NCBI GenBank assembly: GCA_963082875.1
Contig: OY720098.1
Location: 19,406,001-19,470,000 of the forward strand
From: Corella eumyota
Taxonomy: Eukaryota; Chordata; Ascidiacea; Phlebobranchia; Corellidae
Direction: 5' to 3'
DNA: 64,000 bases
Below the pieces are notes generated by a model. It made no database searches, was not told the origin of the DNA, and saw nothing but the letters and a program-made list of their open reading frames with translations. The translations under genes were made by a program, and so were the position numbers. Below, one piece after another: positions 50,513 through 63,901 of this stretch (its first letter is position 1; the number at the start of each line of letters is the position of its first letter).

Positions 50513-53500
50513 GTATATACACACATTAGTTATTGTCAATTAACATTACTTCGTATAGCTTTGAAGTTATAATACTTGTCAAGTAAAACAATTTAAAAAT
50601 ATAAAATTAGAATAAATTTAATATTGACATTCGCTAACTAACTTTTAAATCGAGATATCAAAGTATTAAGTATTATAAGACCACAAATCAATTAAAAATG
50701 ATTGAAATCCCAAGATTAAACTATCAAAAAGCACTTAATACATAACTAGCATTTTAAACGGAACCACATATATGTATCACTCAGCATATAGAAATAATTA
50801 ACTCTTAAAACGCGAAGTCCTATTAATTAAACCTACTCCGGTAGTAAAAGGGTGGATAGTATAAGTCCCTTGATAATAGCCAATATCTTTGATACTTTTA
50901 ATCAGTTGTTAAGTTAAATATATTTAAACTAAATACCGATTCGTTTTCCCACGTGATTATGACGTCATACGCAAAAATTAGGTTTATAATTTGTAAACAG
51001 AATTTTTGTATAAGACGTTTTAAAAAAGTTATTTTTACTTAAATTTATTTTTTGTTTTTAATAAATTAAAAAATATTTTTTTTCGTGACATACAGACATA
51101 ATTAATAATAATTTTAATTACTGTTTTTTGAAACATCAATTATGTGAAAAAACGTGAAATATTGACGTATGGAATTTCCTTTTTATTATATTAATTAATC
51201 AAATTTATTAATAAATTAAAGGAGTCAGAATTTCAAAATAAATTTAAAATTTTATATCACAAATTCAAAAAAAATATTTATAAATATATGTATATAAAAA
51301 AAATGGTATAAAAAATGGTATAAAAAAGGTTTAATTTATTAAATATAAGCTTTAAAAAATCAACTATTACACCATATTTTTATTTAATAAAAATACAAAT
51401 GAAAATTTCGTTTTAAAAATTTTATTTATAGAAATTAATATTTAAAAAATTTTATCAAATATTTATAGCAAATAAATCTATATAAGCTACAAGGTGCGGA
51501 GATTTATGATAACAATACTATAAAAATGACGTCACAAATCGAGATAGGAAAATAAATATAGCTTTAAATTCGCAAAATATTAAAGCTATAACATACTGGC
51601 TAAAAAAAAAAATTTTTAATATAGCGGCTCCCAAAAAAGGTCCCCTTAACGCTTATCCCAATTAAACCCACTGTCCAAAATAACCCCCAAAAAATGTCCA
51701 AAAATTTAACGTTCTAGAAAATATTACGATTTTAGTAATACATTTGTTAATTGTTTTTTAACAAAAAAATAACAGAATAATTACTTGAAATTAACAATTA
51801 AGAAAAAATGTTTCTTAAAACTTAACACTCCCTCAAAAAAATACAATGTAAAATCTCTTATTAATTAAACCGTTTATAACACGACCAAATTATAAAACTA
51901 TTATGTCATTGGGCGTTTCAAAGAAGATTTAAAGCTCTTAATTACAACCTAAACCATGTTAAGTTTTAAACCAGCCTTAAATTAAGTTGTGTTAACGGTT
52001 GTATGTATAATAAACGAGCCAGTTTCGTCGAATCGGTGGGCCGTAGTACTAAGACTATTTATCTGGAAAAACAGCAGGTTTTCTGGTAAATATGTTAAAT
52101 TATTTTGATTCTAAAACGTCACGTGTTTGGTTTAATTTGGAGGCAAATCTTAGAAAAAGAAATCGAAAAAAAAAATTTTTTTTTTTTTAATTTCAAAAAG
52201 GTTTTACCACAATATAACGTGTTTATCTAAATTTTTAAACCTCAAAAATGCTAAAAAATAAAGCATAACATACAATTAATACCTTCAGAGCACATCCTTA
52301 CCACCACAAACAAAAATTCTTCGTTTACAAAAATATGTGGTTTCTAAATTTCGCGGAAAAAACTAATTAATGTTTTTTTGACATTACACATTTCGCAAAA
52401 TCGAAGCTTTTCTTTTAATTAATCGGATTTCGAAAATTGTAGACATCAAATTCTTAAGTTAACCACACAGACACGATTTGAAGATAAGATTTATATCACG
52501 ATTTAACGTTAGCCTAATATACACAAATACAAAAGGATTAAATTTCACCAAATTTTTATTTTTTTTTTGAAATTTTGGATTTTTTGTTTTGTTTTGAAAA
52601 CATTGTGGATTTTTATAATATTTAAATTGAGTTTTATTTGAAATAACAATAGGTTTATCTGACCAAATTATACGTACATTACATTAGGATTTACATTTTA
52701 GTTTTTATAATAAGCAAACATTTAAAACTTGAATTAACGCTCATTTTCAAAATTATAGAAAAAATTATGTTTAAAAAAAACTTTTAAATTTTAGCAAAAA
52801 TTCTTAGTTTAAATATTTTTAATTAAAAATGAGTTACCACTTCTAAGTTTAAACAGGTTAAATTCGTGTTAAAAACCTGTTTAAAAATGTCTAATTTAAG
52901 GTGAAGTAAATGTTATTATAATGAGTAATAATCTAACTCTGGATTTTAACAAAAATATTAAAAAAAAATATTTTTTTTAAATAAAAATTTTTATTTTTAG
53001 ATTTTTTTAACTTACAAAAAAACTTGCTATTTTTAATGCTTAAAAACATAAATTATTATAAAAATAAATCAATTAAAATCTTCTTTATTTTTAACATAAA
53101 CAAAATAAATTGAAGTATAAACAATTTTAATTTAATTTTTGGCTTTAAAATGAGTGTATAACCTTTTAATATTACTTTAAAGTTTTAAATTTTAAAACAC
53201 TTAAACTCAAAATTTCCTTTTTAAATCAATTAATCTAAAATTTCAATCCTTTTTAGCTTTTAAATTTACGAAAATAAGTCAAGTTATTATAAAAATTTAA
53301 ATATAAAATTGCGTTTTTAAAGTATTTATAACGAAATTTTAGCAAAAACTTTTAGCAGAAATTTTAGCAAAAAAATTTTGGTTATTACATATTCAAACCT
53401 AAATTATAAGACCAAATTTTTTGTACTAAATGTTTGTTATATATTTAAAATTAAAAAAATATTCAAAATAATCTTTTACTATGTCATATAAGTCTGAACG

Positions 53501-54806
53501 AAAAATTTATATTTCCTTTGGTGAAGAACGTAACGTTACAAAATACGTAACAACGCAAACAACGTGACAGTTCACAAGGGCAAAGTTTATATTTAAAAAG
53601 TCAATAAAATTGTTTGAAAATAACCATAAGTTATTTAACATGTTTGCTCGGTAAATATACCGACAATAGATTAGAATTTTTTAGAAAGAAAAAGACCTTA
53701 TTAAATATAATGTAGCAGCTCTTGGTCAGTATTTTAGTGCTACTCTTATTATTTAAATTAAATATTGCTAGTTAATGTAGAAAATTTTTATCTTTTAATT
53801 TTAAATTTTAAAAAAAAAGTTATAATTTTTGTGATAACTTGTTTTATAATCTTCTTAACATTAAATATAATTAATAAATTTGAACATTATTTAATCTTTA
53901 ATTTTATTTTTCATTAAATTATTATTTTTTTTTTGTCAATAATAAATTTATTGTTATTCCAAAAATCAGGTTACCATAAAAAAACGCATTCAAGCGAAGC
54001 AGAGCGTGGATATTTATCAAACCGTGACGTCACATAACCTTTAAATGACCTCGAATCGAACTCGATAAAGGTCCGGGTTTTAGGTTTAGGTTTTTGTTTA
54101 TATTGCGGTAAGGTGCTCGATATACAGATTGGGAAGCTAGATAAGTCGATTCGGCGCCTAATAATAAAAACCACGTCATCCCCTTTTTTAATAAGGGTTT
54201 TTGTATGACAAAAAGAGGTACGAAAGCGACATTTTTAATAATTAATAAAAATTTAAACAGTTAAGGTAACGTTATTGTAAATTAAAAAATAGTTAAAATT
54301 TATAACTAAAAAAATAATTGCTCTTCAACTCCGACTAGCGGCTTTTAAAAGCTCGATAAATATATTGTAAAAATTAAAAATTTTAATTAAAATTTAATTA
54401 ACTTAACAAAACTTTTTTGTCCACTAGGTGTTACTAAAGAGCACAATTTTAACAGTTTTTTTTTAACTTTTATAACGATAAATTTTTTTTTATTTAAAGA
54501 AAAATATTAAATTGTCATTTTTCATGAAATTTAATTTTTTAACATTTTTAAAATACCATTGGCTTTGCAACTTATATTTAGTATCCCAAAAATAGAACGA
54601 GTTGTGTTTTTACTTTTTTAAATATAAATTATAACGAAACTTTGCAAACGAATAAATAAACAAAAAACCTATAAATAACAATTACAATAATTTGTGAAAA
54701 CGGTTCGATTTTTTTTTACCTTATTTAGAAACTTATAATATTGTGAAGTTATTTTTAAAATAATTGTTTCTAAAAACTTAATCAAATTAAAAAAGTACAA
54801 AATTCA
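50513..54806. other. AT-rich stretch between the RAR promoters
   Basis: No gene seen. Four TGACGTCA octamers occur (near 50960, 51528, 54026 and, at the right edge, 54807). The segment 53970-54190 is less AT-rich than its surroundings and is a candidate regulatory element. Confidence 0.4.
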
Positions 54807-54949
54807 TGACGTCATGTTTAGTGACGTCAGAACCGTAAAAAACGAAAAAAAAAGCTTTTTTTTTATTAAAATACGTTAGGTACTATTACGTGAATAGTTC
54901 TTTGCTTCCTTATATTTAATGACGTCATAACCATATATTTATGACGTCA
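54807..54949. promoter_or_regulatory. Four TGACGTCA palindromes within 143 bp
   Basis: Octamers at 54807, 54822, 54920 and 54942 form two close pairs. They lie between the distal and proximal RAR promoters. CREB/ATF-type consensus; function inferred only from clustering. Confidence 0.4.
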
Positions 54950-56098
54950 CAACTTACAGACGAAATTCGACTTTCAAAATTCGAAACAAAAATTGAGCGA
55001 ATTAAAATTTACAAATTTCTCTAAATTTAGAATCGCAAAATAAAAACAAACATTTTTAAAAGAAATTAAATCCAATTTTAAAACAATTCTCTCTAGAACG
55101 GAAAGATTTTGTTTTAGTCCCGGAAAAACATCGGAGATTACAAGCCCCGAGTTTGCCGATAAAATAATATTGACACACTTGAGCATTGAGTCATGTTTAA
55201 ATATAACTCCACTATGTAAATATGCTACCAAGAATAGCGGGAAAGTTGTCACAAGAAAGGTATTTTAAATGTAAATTTACTCCAAAAAATGTGTTTACAT
55301 TTTTAAGAAGTAAATTAATTTGATATTGTAAACTTGATTTAAAAATAATAATAATAAGAGTCTACTAAATTTCGTTTTCTAATTAGAACTATAAAATTTA
55401 AATTAATTGTTTTATAAAAAATAATTTAAATAATAAAAATATTAAAAGTTTTACTAAATGTTGCTTTAAAAATAGAATTGTAAAATTTAAATTAATTGCA
55501 ATATTTTATCTTAACCTATTAATTAATAAATTTGATAATAACATTTATTTTTAATTTAAATTATATATTTTAAATATTAAAGTTTTTTTTTAATTTAAAA
55601 ATTTTTTTTTTTTAGTTCTTTAAAATTATTAAATTCGATTTTCGAATTTAGTTCAACCTTACAACATGAGACAAGATTAAACATTATAATTAAAGGATTA
55701 GAATCAAAACTAGCTCAGTTTTAAATGGCCGTCGGCGATCAAATAAAAATAAAAATTTCTTGGACAAAAAATGCCAAAAAACTTGTTAAAACTAATTTAA
55801 AAGGCGAGTCAAAATTAATATTAAATTTTCAAAGCATAAATATATACCACAATCGTCTGAAACCCAATTTATGACATTTCTATCGTTTTAAACCAAAACA
55901 AGGACGTTACACGGATTTTAAACAAGTTTTTCTTTGAAATAAGCACCGACACATACTTAAGAATGCGTTAATGTAAATAAGTACAACCTTAAGCATAAAC
56001 ATATTATCCTTGAGTGCCGTGATATTCTTTATTATATGCAAAACAATAAATAGGGCGTATGCTTTCGTGGTAAAATAATATGTCTTCAAGATTTTTTG

Positions 56099-56473
56099 TT
56101 AAAGTGTTATGTTACAGAGTTTTGTAATTTTGTAAGTGATGTATATAGCACGTTAGTATGGTTGACAATGAATTACAAAATGCTTTTAGAACCTTTAAAA
56201 AATGTCTGTGGTACTTACAAATTAATTTTCAAAAACACTGAAAAATAATTAACATAAAAAAACAGGTTACCATATTTTTTGTATGACGTAGAAAGTACCA
56301 AATAGCGTAGTGAATGTATACCAATTACTATTTTCTACGTCATCACAATTTTTTTAAAGTCGTATAACTTAAAAAGTAGGTGAAATTATTAAAAGTTAAA
56401 ACCATTTTTGTGTTCATTGACACCAACTTTATTAAATTTTGATTATAAAAATATCGCTTATATAGAACATTAA
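56099..56473 (+). mobile_element. Hairpin-bearing dispersed repeat, copy 2
   Basis: Same family as 26482-26875, starting TTAAAGTGTTATGTTACAGA, with the internal hairpin GACGTAGAAAGTAC / TATTTTCTACGTC somewhat decayed on one arm. Confidence 0.8.
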
Positions 56474-56975
56474 ACAGTCAATATAAATACGATAATTTTG
56501 TTTAAAGAAATGTACATATGTATATATAGAACAGTAATTGCTTAAATTTTACGCCCTTATTTAAACTAAGAATAATAAAAAACAGTTTTCATAAAGGAAC
56601 CGTTAGCTCACAAAACCATTTTTAAAGATATTGCTTTTAAAACTTTACGTTTTTTTTCTATTTTTAATTGTGTTTAAAATAAAATAATAGGACAAGAGTA
56701 AGTACTGTAGATACAATATGCTTTTAGTGCGGCTCAAACCCAAGACCTTTGGACTATAAACCGCTAACACGAGTTGTACCTCATTTTGTAGTTTAAACCT
56801 CCAAATTCCCTCTTTACCCCCTTAAACCCGAGCCTAAACCCTAAACCCGAAACCGGGGCTCAAACCCGAGACCTTTTGACTCAAACCTTCCAACATGAGT
56901 AGTAACTCATATTGCAGTTTAAACCCCAAAAATTACCTCTTAACCCCCTCAAAAAACAATGAAAAGAGAACTTAC

Positions 56976-59906
56976 CCTGACATCGATCTGTTCCGGGGTA
57001 ATGTGGGTGACCTGGGTGTCCGTTAGGAGGCGATAGAGTGGAATCTTGATACCCAGTAGCATCTAAAATAAAAATAAATGTTAAAAAAATTTTAAATATT
57101 AGAATACATTTTAAACTAAATAGAAAGTCTAAAAAAATAAGAGTTTTAACTGGTTTTAAAGGTAATAATTTAGAATACAAATGTAGTTAATTAATATTTT
57201 TTTATTTATTTGAAATCAAACTTAGGTATATACAACTTACATACAAAATAATAAACTTAAAATAAGTTTTTTAAAAACAAAAAAATTTTTTTTTTTTTGA
57301 AAGTCATACAAGTTTAAATATACGCCTACACATTAAGCAATATAAGCTCATATTTTTATATATAATACGTTGTTTACTAAAAAACAGTTTAAAAGAAAAA
57401 TCCAAAAAATATTTAATCCTAATTCCTTATATTCAAAATAGCACCTTAAAATTACAAAAAAAATTAAAATTTTTTTTTTTAAATTCTAAACCGAGGATAG
57501 TCTGCTTATAAAGAAGCCACATTTTTCTTGTAAGTTTTAAAACTAAGTTTATCACTAAACACGATTTGGAACATAATAATAACAACTCATAATTCTGTAG
57601 CAATCTTAAAGCATTAAATATCACCACAAAATTTAAACCGATTATATTCGATTTTTCGTTTAAAATTAAAAATCGAAATGTTTAGAAATAATGTATAGCG
57701 ATTTTAATTTTTAATATAAAAGTAAAATAATAGAGTCGTACTTAGAACAATTGCCTATTTAAAGGAACTACACCCCTAATTTATTCAAACTTAAAGTAGT
57801 TATTAAACCGGCAGCGTGATGTAGTGGTAAGAACACTTGCTACACCACATGAGGTCGTGGGTTCAATCCCTACTGATCTCATGCTGTAGCGTCCTTGAGT
57901 AAGGCGCTATAAACTGTATGAACCCCTGCTGAGCCAGCAGTTAATCAGCAGCATAATTATCGGGCAATCATAATCTATAATATCCCAAACTGCCACAGGC
58001 AACTCGAGACTGGGTCGTAGTAACTGATGTTATTCTATGTTTAAGTCGCGCATTCGACCTTCCCACATCGAGGATAAAGATATACACAAAAAAAAACTCT
58101 AAAAGTAATTCTCTTTATACAAAGTTATGCATTTAAAATCATAATAAAAATATGGTTATTTAAGTTGATATTTATCGTTAATAATATTGTAAGTTTGTGA
58201 GATAAAGGGTTTATCTACAAACATGTAAACAAACTTATCAATATTGAACCATTTTCTCCTTAAAAACTTTTGTATAAAAGCATAAAATCTCACATTTGTT
58301 TAACTTAAAAATTTGTTTTAAAAACGTTTTTTCAAAGTAGTTTAGTAAGTGTTAATGTTAACAAAAACCCAATATCTTTTTAGTTAAAATTAAATTTTTA
58401 ACCTTCATTTAAAAAAGAAAAAGTCCTTCAATTTAATAAGTTTTTAAATAAAAATCTAAAATCTGTTTAAATAACTAAATCTTCAAAAAAAATATTTGTA
58501 AATACAGGTTTTAAAATTCCTTTTTAAGGCATAATAAGAGATATTTTAAATACCTAAACTTTAACATTAAAAAAACAGATTCAGTCGTTTACTTTGCATC
58601 TAATTAAAATAATAAAACTAGTTTTTAAAAAACTGAAACTTTATGAACTTAAAAAAGATATTTTATAAATTCGTTTTTTTTGTAATTTTTTTTTGAGCAA
58701 ATATCAGACATTTATTTAAATTCCAATTTTTTAAATACAACCCTAACTTACAGTCCTTTAATTAAATAAGTTTTTAAATAAAATGCCAAAACCTGTTTTA
58801 AATAATTGAATCTTTAAAAAAATATTTGTAAAGGCATTTGTTTTTAAATTATTTTTTAAGTCAAATATTAGACTTTTATTTAAATTCCGATTCAAATACA
58901 AACTTGAAGACAACCTTAACTTACTCGCATGTATTCGATTTCCGTACACATGTTTCCCCGAATTTAAATTCATCCCCGGATAAGCTTGAAACTCGGATTT
59001 CACGCGGCCGTGGGGCAACCCTGTTTCTTGCGCGTAGGGTTGCCATCGCAACGCGTCACTAGGCAACCCACGACACATTTTCTGCTCAATGGGAACACCT
59101 CGAATCATACCAATCGGTTCGCGACATCCGTACGAAGGATAATTAGGGTATGACGTATTGTTCTGTGACGTAGCCTGGTATGACGTATTCTTTTGTGACG
59201 TAGCTTGGTATGACGTATTGTTCTGTGACGTAGAATTATTGATACCGGAAGATTGGTACGAGTTAGGCATCGAAGAATGATGATAATTGTTGTTTTGTGG
59301 AGTATTGTTCATCAGGTTTTGCTCCCCTTGGGTCGGGTACCCTTGGTAGTTAGATAATGGGGCTTGAGGGTGATTATTAGTGGGGTTGGGAGGGTAAAAC
59401 CCCGTATTCGGAACATGGGACTCGTTTTTCACGCTGATTAATCGCTCAATGGTTTTCTCTGTTAAAAATCCAAGCGCCTTCATTGTTGCTGCTCTACTAG
59501 GGGGTCCACCCGACCCTCCTGGACCCATCAGGCCCATTCCAGCGCCCGGGGGTAATGAAAAACCTGACGATTTTGGCCCCGTGCCCCCTTGAACACCAGA
59601 TGGCGCTACATTTCCTTGTGGTTGTGGGTTTGCATGCGAATTTCTGTATCGAACTCCATTTTGGGGCATTTTTGTGAAGTTATTCTGTCCCCCCTGGAGC
59701 TGTTTGTTCCTCACATTAATCTGGGACAAGTTAGGGGTATACCCGTTCATCGGGTCACTTGAAAATGTTGATTTATTGAAGTTTTCGGTCGGGTAGGAGT
59801 TATTCTGTCCCCCGATCGCCAAACTTCGAATATCTATACTATCAAGATCGGCCAGGTCCGATAAATCAGCAAGATCACACGACATATTTAATAGTTTAAT
59901 CGGCAT
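56976..59906 (-). CDS. RAR: Two 5' coding exons, probably the long N-terminus of RAR
   Basis: Exon 59906-58925 (327 codons plus one base) joins exon 57062-56976 (ATGYQDSTLSPPNGHPGHPH) with matching phase. That exon ends in the same phase as RAR exon 1 at 45981, and its donor can join the acceptor at 40641 ([14 protein letters not shown]). This would give a ~748-residue RAR with a long A/B region. No later acceptor exon is seen between 56.9 and 46.2 kb, which supports the link but does not prove it. The N-terminus may start at 59906 or at the Met at 59885 (MSCDLADLSDLADLDSIDIR). It is rich in Asn, Gln, Ser, Pro and Gly, without a known domain, as in disordered activation regions. Three 10-residue repeats (TSQNNTSYQA) lie at about 59150-59235. 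It could instead be a separate gene whose 3' exons I missed. Confidence 0.7.
57808..58097 (+). mobile_element. tRNA-headed SINE, copy 13
   Basis: Full-length copy (head CCGGCAGCGTGATGTAGTGG) in the intron between the two distal exons. Confidence 0.9.
58418..58900 (+). repeat. Direct duplication beside the distal RAR exon
   Basis: Units at about 58418-58560 and 58750-58900 share TTTAATAAGTTTTTAAATAAAA-type sequence, AATATTTGTAAA and neighbouring motifs. The sequence around the exon's splice donor (CAACCTTAACTTAC, 58911-58924) has a near copy at 58739-58752. Confidence 0.6.
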
Positions 59907-60049
59907 ATAAAAATCTTAACTCGAAATCTAAATCAAATCATAAAAATTCATATATAGCTACTCTCTGTATTTAAAAACTGCATTGAAGGCTTGATTTTTC
60001 AAAGTTCTAAACACTACATCTTCCTTGACAATATTGCTTAATCATTTAC

Positions 60050-60290
60050 GCTCGAAATTAATCCTTATTTTTAGTGATGTATGTAGCTTTAATTCGTGCT
60101 TGTACGAAGCTGACAATCCTAGGATTAAGGCTCTGTGAGTTAAGCCTTCGCCTAAAGACAACTGAACATGTGAATAGGAATTAAAACGAGCCCTGGAGCG
60201 AAGTAGTAGGCCTCTAACTTCGGCTAATACCGATGACGGGTTAACTCGAGGTCACGTGATCTCGAATACGAAAACAAAGCAAGAATGTGA
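60050..60290. promoter_or_regulatory. Candidate distal RAR promoter or 5' untranslated region
   Basis: A relatively GC-rich block about 150-380 bp upstream of the distal start codon. It contains AGGTCACGTG (60249-60258), which combines a nuclear-receptor half-site with a CACGTG E-box, and a TGACGTCA at about 60289. No TATA box or transcription start can be assigned. Confidence 0.35.
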
Positions 60291-60299
60291 CGTCATAAT

Positions 60300-61972
60300 T
60301 AATACCTTGTTTAATTACAATTCATACGACTTTTAATTAAGGCTAAAAAGAAGCTTTTTCGCGTAAAATAGTAAAATAATACGATGTTTACCTTAAAAAG
60401 TTAAGCTATTAACTTTAAATCTTAAAATTTTTAATTAAATTTGTAAATTTTTTTTTTTTTTGTAGAAAAACGCGTCTGCTACAGTATTAAGATACCAAAA
60501 GACACAATTCCTGAATTTCGAGCCTTTAACTTATACCAAACACTTTAAAACCTAATTTTAATCGGTTGTATCAATGTTTATAACAGAGACCAACACAAAC
60601 AAATCGAAGCGTAAACATTGTCGACATTTACAATAAAATTTCGAGTAGTTTTCTCCTTAAAGTTCTGCACAAAATAAATAAACTTGAGGAAAAATTACTG
60701 AGTTAAGTCGCGAACGGGTAAATAAAGTGGGGGTGTTATTGATGTAAACAAAAACTTGTAAAAAAATTGTGAGTAGAATTTTTGTGAACTCATATCAAGT
60801 TCAAAAAAAAAAAAAAATTAAAAAAAAAAAAGTGTTACATTTTGAAAATTAAATATGCCAGTCGTTAGCCCGCCCATGGTTGGAATTTTAATTGTTAAAG
60901 GAATGGTTGCAACTCTCAAATAATATTTGCTCGCGATAATTCACCCGCGCACCACAAATGGCAGTTTTTTGTATTTTGCAGGCTTATAAATCGGCCAAAC
61001 ATTTTTTATATTCTGCTAAGCTTCATTATTGATATTTATATATATATATTTGGTAATAGTTTTATATTGGTAAAACTACGGATTAAAAAGCTACAAATAT
61101 TTAAATGAATATGATTGTAAATAATTTAAAAATTTTCACACAAAAATTCACGCGAAAATTCTTTTTTTTGCAAGTCATAGAATATTGGATTTGTTATAGT
61201 ACCGAGAATAAGAATCATAATGACAAAGCATTTACATTTGTTTTTGCAATTCTGTATTTTTTAATTGTCGTTTTTTTTTTTTTTTTACAAAAATTTAAAG
61301 ACATGAAATTTTCCTTTACTTAAAAATAGAAACACTTGAAAAATGAATATTAAATTGTTAATTAAAATTTTAAATTTAATATATGCGAAATTTTTTTTAT
61401 CCATATTTAAATGCGATTTTAACCAAAAGTTAATTTGAATAAAAAAATTTAATAAAAAATAATAAAAAAAAATAAAAAAAAATTTTTAAATTTAGTTAAT
61501 ATTTTTAAGCAGAAATTACAGTTTAAAAAATAGGTTTATTTTCTAATATTTTTACTTAATTTAAATAAAAACATAACCTATACTTTAATAAACATACGGC
61601 CTTAACTAACTAAACCTTTAATGCAACTGTATTGAAAAAATACGAGCTTATAAACTTGCAAAAAAATTGGAAAAAACATTTTTTACAGAAAAAAGTTAGC
61701 CATTTTGTGGTTAGCACCTTTGTTTTAAAAATATACAACAGAAGTTATAATAACAAAATACTTGTTTTTTGTGTATAAATACTTGACCCTTGACCCGTTT
61801 TGAAAACAAACTTTACAAGTTGCTTTTCTAATTAAAGAAATTGTTTTAACAAATAAACAAATAAAAATTCGGAAGCTGAATTCTTTTTTTAGGAAAAGAT
61901 TTTTGAATTTACAAACCGAAAAAACAATAATATTGTTTTAAAACAAAATAAGCCATCCTAAAAAAAGAGCGA
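60300..61972. other. AT-rich intergenic region
   Basis: No gene seen. One arm-like fragment of the inverted-repeat family of 34909-35250 lies at about 60866-60990 (CACCACAAATGGCAGTTTTT). Homopolymer A/T runs are frequent. Confidence 0.45.
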
Positions 61973-62223
61973 TTTTTTTTTGTATATATCTTTATCCTCG
62001 ATGTGGGAAAGTTGAATGCGCGACTTAAACATAGAGTAACATCAGTTACTCCGACCCAGTCTCGAGTTGCCTTTAGTAGTTTGGGATATTATAGATTATA
62101 ATTGCCCGATAATTTTTCTGCTGATTAAGTGCTGGCTCAGCAGGAGTTTGTACAGTTTATAGCGCCTTACTCAAGGGCGCTACAGCATAAGATCGGGGGG
62201 GGGGGATTGAACCCACGACCTCG
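61973..62223 (-). mobile_element. tRNA-headed SINE, copy 14, with G-run
   Basis: Minus-strand copy cut within the head. An expanded run of about 10 G lies next to the B box, where other copies have GTGGGGATTGAACC. Confidence 0.85.
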
Positions 62224-62784
62224 TTTTTTTTTTGTTAATTATCAAGTTTATATATTTATTTGCTTTTTCAAATCTTATGTCTATATAAAAACAAACATTT
62301 TTAAAAGGGCTTTACGTGGGATTTAAACCTGAAATCCTATGTATCGAAACGTTCACAATACACAACTCTCTAGCGTCAACACGCGGCCATCATTACCGCG
62401 ATAAAAATTCAATTATAAAAAAATTATTTTAATGTTAATGTTATGCTATTTAGTAAATTTGGATTTGTGGCAAATACAAAAATCAGCAATAATGTGAAAA
62501 TATTTGACGGTTTAAATTATTAATATAAAGATAAACAATCATTAAAGAAACATTTTATTAATTAGACACAAATGTTACGGGTATTAAAATTTCATGTCGA
62601 GCAGGTTTAATTATTCATAATGTTTACACTAAACATTTTAAATTAAATTGGCAACATCAGTGAAAAATATACAAAAAAAATTAATTAAAAATAATTGAGT
62701 TTTTTTACCGATTTTTTTTTTTTTTGTTTGATATATACACTTTGGGTATTCCCCCAATGACGTGAGCCCTCATAAATCATTTTG

Positions 62785-63164
62785 TTAAAGTGTTATGTTA
62801 CAGAGTTTTGCAAAGTTGACAATGAATCACAAAATGGCTTTAGAACTTTTAAAAAATGTCTGTGGTACTTACAATTTAATTTTTTTAAATACTGGAAAAT
62901 GATTAACATAAAAAACCAGGTTACCATATTTTTTCGTGTGACGTAGAAAGTACCAAGTAGTGTAGCAAACGTATACAAGCTAGTACTTTCTACGTCATCA
63001 CAAACAGGGCTTCCCTTTTTTTTTTTAAATTAATTTTAATTTTTTTTTAAAGTTGTATAACTTAAAAAGTAAGTAAAATTATTTAAAGTTAAAACCATTT
63101 TTGTGTTTAGTGACACCAACTTTATTAATTTTTGAGTAAAAAAAACGATAATATATGACTTTAA
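62785..63164 (+). mobile_element. Hairpin-bearing dispersed repeat, copy 3
   Basis: Starts TTAAAGTGTTATGTTACAGA and ends near ATATGACTTTAA, giving short imperfect terminal inverted repeats. The central hairpin GACGTAGAAAGTACC / AGTACTTTCTACGTC is well kept. Confidence 0.8.
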
Positions 63165-63901
63165 TATAAATTAACATTGCATATAAAGTAATACGTTATA
63201 TCTAGGTTTATAAATATTACAATTTGGCATTTATTAAGCGATGTAAAAGCATGTTGAACCAGGCTATTTTTATATTAAAATAAAGGTCAAAAGTTACGAT
63301 TTAACCTTTCAAAATTTCCAAATTTTGGCTTAATTTTGTATAAAAATACATTTAATATTAAACAATTAATATTTTTGCTTTTAAAGCGGTTAACCAATAT
63401 TATAATAAAGGACAGAATCAATTGATGTAATAAATTCATGACCACAATAGACAATATACCTTTAAATGCGTGATTTTTAAATAGACATATTATTTTAATA
63501 CATATATTTATAAAATGTATAAAAATTTTAAATGTTAAAATAGATATTTCATTAATTTTAATAAAGCCGGAAAAAACGATTTTTTTAAAATTTTTTTTTC
63601 TATAATAAATGTAACAAAAATAAAAAGAAAACAAATTTATAGAAATTTTTGCTTATTTGTGTTTGAGTTATATAAAGTTAGCTTGGCAAATTTAAACCCC
63701 CTATTAATATACATTGCTTATAAGATTGTTCATTTACTTATGCTGATAAAAAAAAAAAATGAAAACGAAAAAAAAGTTAAAAAAAAATATTAAACTAAAA
63801 TTTTTAAAAAATGTATTAAAAAACTTAAAAAAAAATTTAAAAAAAAATTTAGCTCATTTTACCCAAAAAATAACATTTTAGTATTAAACAATAAAAAATA
63901 T
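63165..63901. other. AT-rich intergenic DNA, nothing recognised
   Basis: Open frames here are low-complexity Phe/Ile/Lys/Asn strings without splice or domain support. Confidence 0.5.

Noticed and set aside
53971-56089. Minus-strand frames at 53971-54174, 54974-55252 and 55907-56089 as RAR exons
   Set aside because: No splice sites of the required phase were found at their edges and the sequences do not look like receptor domains; the first may be regulatory DNA.
58838-59062. Plus-strand frame of 74 codons
   Set aside because: Antisense to the distal RAR exon, which has coherent composition and splice phase.
208-62223. SINE heads with A and B boxes as possible tRNA genes
   Set aside because: They lack pairing acceptor stems and are joined to the same SINE body each time.
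62793-63634. Minus-strand frames at 62793-62978 and 63287-63634
   Set aside because: The first lies inside the hairpin repeat; the second is a low-complexity Ile/Phe/Lys/Asn string.
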